From Pyxicephalus adspersus (Eukaryota > Chordata > Amphibia > Anura > Pyxicephalidae): a DNA stretch of 64,000 nucleotides. The notes under the pieces were generated by a model that was not told the DNA's origin, did no database searches, and saw only the letters and a program-made list of their open reading frames with translations. The stretch lies in contig NC_092860.1 of assembly GCF_032062135.1 (NCBI RefSeq), positions 127,077,668 to 127,141,667 on the forward strand, read 5' to 3'. A program made the translations under genes and the position numbers. Below, piece after piece: positions 62,191-64,000 of this stretch; within the stretch, counting starts at the first letter, position 1, and each line of letters begins with the position of its first letter.

Positions 62191-64000
62191 AGGGTTGTTG
62201 ATCTTTTTGTCTCTTCCCCTCTAATTCCATGCCTTTTTTTGGGGTTCATTTTCTTTCTCTTCAACAAGGACCTTTATGGCAGGACCACTAGATTTTTTTC
62301 GCGAAAGCTACAGATCTAAGATTCAAGAGACTATTGTAATAACTTAAGGAGTTAAAGTTATAAGAAGTAAACTTATAAGGAGTTAAGTTAAGATAAAGAT
62401 TTGTAGGAATTTAGTAATTACACATACTTTAACCTGTACAACAGAGTAAAGGTACCTAACCTGTACAATAAAGTACAAATACAGTACAATAAAGTGTAAA
62501 CCTACACATGCTCAATATTTGCAAACAGTAATAAAAATGAGCAATACACAAAGAATGCTCTTCTATTCTATGGATAGGAGAGGGTGCCCAACACCGATCA
62601 CTAAAAAACAGAAGGGACTGGTGTACAGAATTTAGATTTATGGCCAAGATGATCTCAGGAGACAAAATTCTTGCACTTGTACGCGGCTTCATACATGCCA
62701 TAACAAATTACAACCAGAGCCAAATTTTCCATAATGGTGTTCCCAGGTTAAAACTCACAAGTCAATCTACTCCACTGAAGCTTTTAGTAAAGATCAATAT
62801 TCTCTATAACAGTGACCTTAGAAGAGAAATGTTACGAACTATAAAATAATCAATTTTCACCATCGTTTTTCAAGTTCAATATGCCAAAAAGGCTAAATGT
62901 AACTGTTCATTCTAGAGGTTTAGAAACTAGGTCAGTTCAATTCTGAGTATGGGCAATTTTTAACCACAGGCAATTCCGGAAGACAAATTGTGCTAATGAT
63001 TTTTTTTTATGGAATTGTATAAATGCTTAGAAAAACTTTACTTGCAACAAAAACATGACTCACTAATTTTACCTGGACAAGAACAATTTGCATCTTAACC
63101 TTCTCCAACAAGAGAACCCCTAAGCTATTTTAGAAAACATTTTCAGGGGTGGTGATGGGTCACTTTTGTATTGCTATCAAAGCCTAAATACTTTGTTTTT
63201 CATTTTACCTGGAGCAAGTGCAAGAAATCCAAACCACCTGAGAGTTACAATTCAAGCAAAAATTCTATTATTGGGTTGTACTCAGGTAGGACCATGTGGC
63301 AATGTTTAAACTCGCATTAGTGAAATCAGAGCATGTAAAAGAGTTCCTATATCCAGTATGTGTCCAGCTGTGTATTCAGCTGCTTTGCTCAGCTTCCCTT
63401 CATTGAAGCATCCTTTTAATGTAATTGATAGAAAGAAAAAAAGTCTTCAAACACTACTTGAGGTGTCATAGCAGACCCCTGTCATTTACAGAGATTGCAC
63501 CCGTATTGCGCACATTTCATTATCACATCATTTTGTGGATTGCTTGAAAACATCTGCAAAGCATTATTGAGATTTTCATTAGCTGAACTCTAAGACCTTA
63601 GATGAAACATAACACATCAACACGAAGACATGTGTATAATATAAGTTTTAGCCCACAGAGGAGATAAACAGATATTCCTTCAATATGTCTTCAATTGTCA
63701 GAATAACTTTACCTGGATCTTCACATTTAACATACGCTTCATGGAGTCCATTACACATATTTAAAGCTTAGGTATGATGTGTATAAAAGGTTGAAGTAAT
63801 ATTGATACATATGAGAGGATGAGGTTTGCATAGATAGTTTGTAATTATAGGTTTAGGCTTTGAAAGAGTTTAAGTCCTTATATTAAAGCACCTACATAAG
63901 AAAGAGCAGTGTTCACCCAAACATTTTTTTTAAGCTGGGTGGGAAGAAATTGTAGAAAGGCAGCCCCTGTATTGTGACCCAGCTGTTTAGTAACCACCCA

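Larger units (their letters stand above)
60131..64000. other. Region upstream of KLHL5
   Basis: Minisatellite at 61041-61312, a pyrimidine-rich block at about 61690-62300 with a 32-bp duplication, and AT-rich DNA to the right edge. No gene was recognised. Human KLHL5 has a longer isoform whose first exon lies upstream, but its peptide was not found here. Confidence 0.5.

Overview
This is an intron-rich vertebrate nuclear window, almost certainly from a frog and probably a neobatrachian. It carries two protein-coding genes, both on the minus strand and head to tail: KLHL5 on the right (CDS 59421 down to 34222) and WDR19/IFT144 on the left (CDS from 24818 down to the left edge). I identified them by translating conserved exon blocks and comparing them with the vertebrate proteins as I remember them. 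The KLHL5-WDR19 order and shared direction match human 4p14. The amphibian assignment rests on the repeats: TIR-bearing MITEs with short TTA-type duplications, (ATT)n-tailed elements, tRNA-derived SINEs and foldback elements of types I associate with frog genomes. No read or database check was possible. || Layout from right to left. 64000-59500: region upstream of KLHL5, with a minisatellite, AT-rich DNA and a possible promoter (CCAAT and ZNF143-like sites near 60.05-60.12 kb). 59421-34222: eleven KLHL5 coding exons predict a complete BTB-BACK-Kelch protein of 706 residues starting at the internal methionine. 34221 to about 30184: AT-rich DNA that may be the KLHL5 3' UTR. 30-25 kb: intergenic DNA, largely repeats. 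25.0-24.8 kb: WDR19 promoter with two RFX X-box-like sites, an NRF1-like site and an inverted CCAAT. 24818-492: 32 WDR19 coding exons, giving about 1190 of roughly 1340 residues; the last exons lie beyond the left edge. || All delimited splice junctions are GT-AG, and reading phase is kept from exon to exon except across an N gap (9344-9508) that removes the 3' end of WDR19 exon 18. A second gap (17145-17385) lies in an intron. The two genes do not form a pathway. WDR19 is an IFT-A subunit of cilia; KLHL5 is a probable CUL3 ubiquitin-ligase adaptor. || The strongest leads are the X-box/NRF1 promoter cluster of WDR19, an unexplained coding-like block inside WDR19 intron 1 (about 23171-23311), the uncertain 5' end of KLHL5, and several foldback or TIR elements. 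I saw no evidence of a new multi-gene system.
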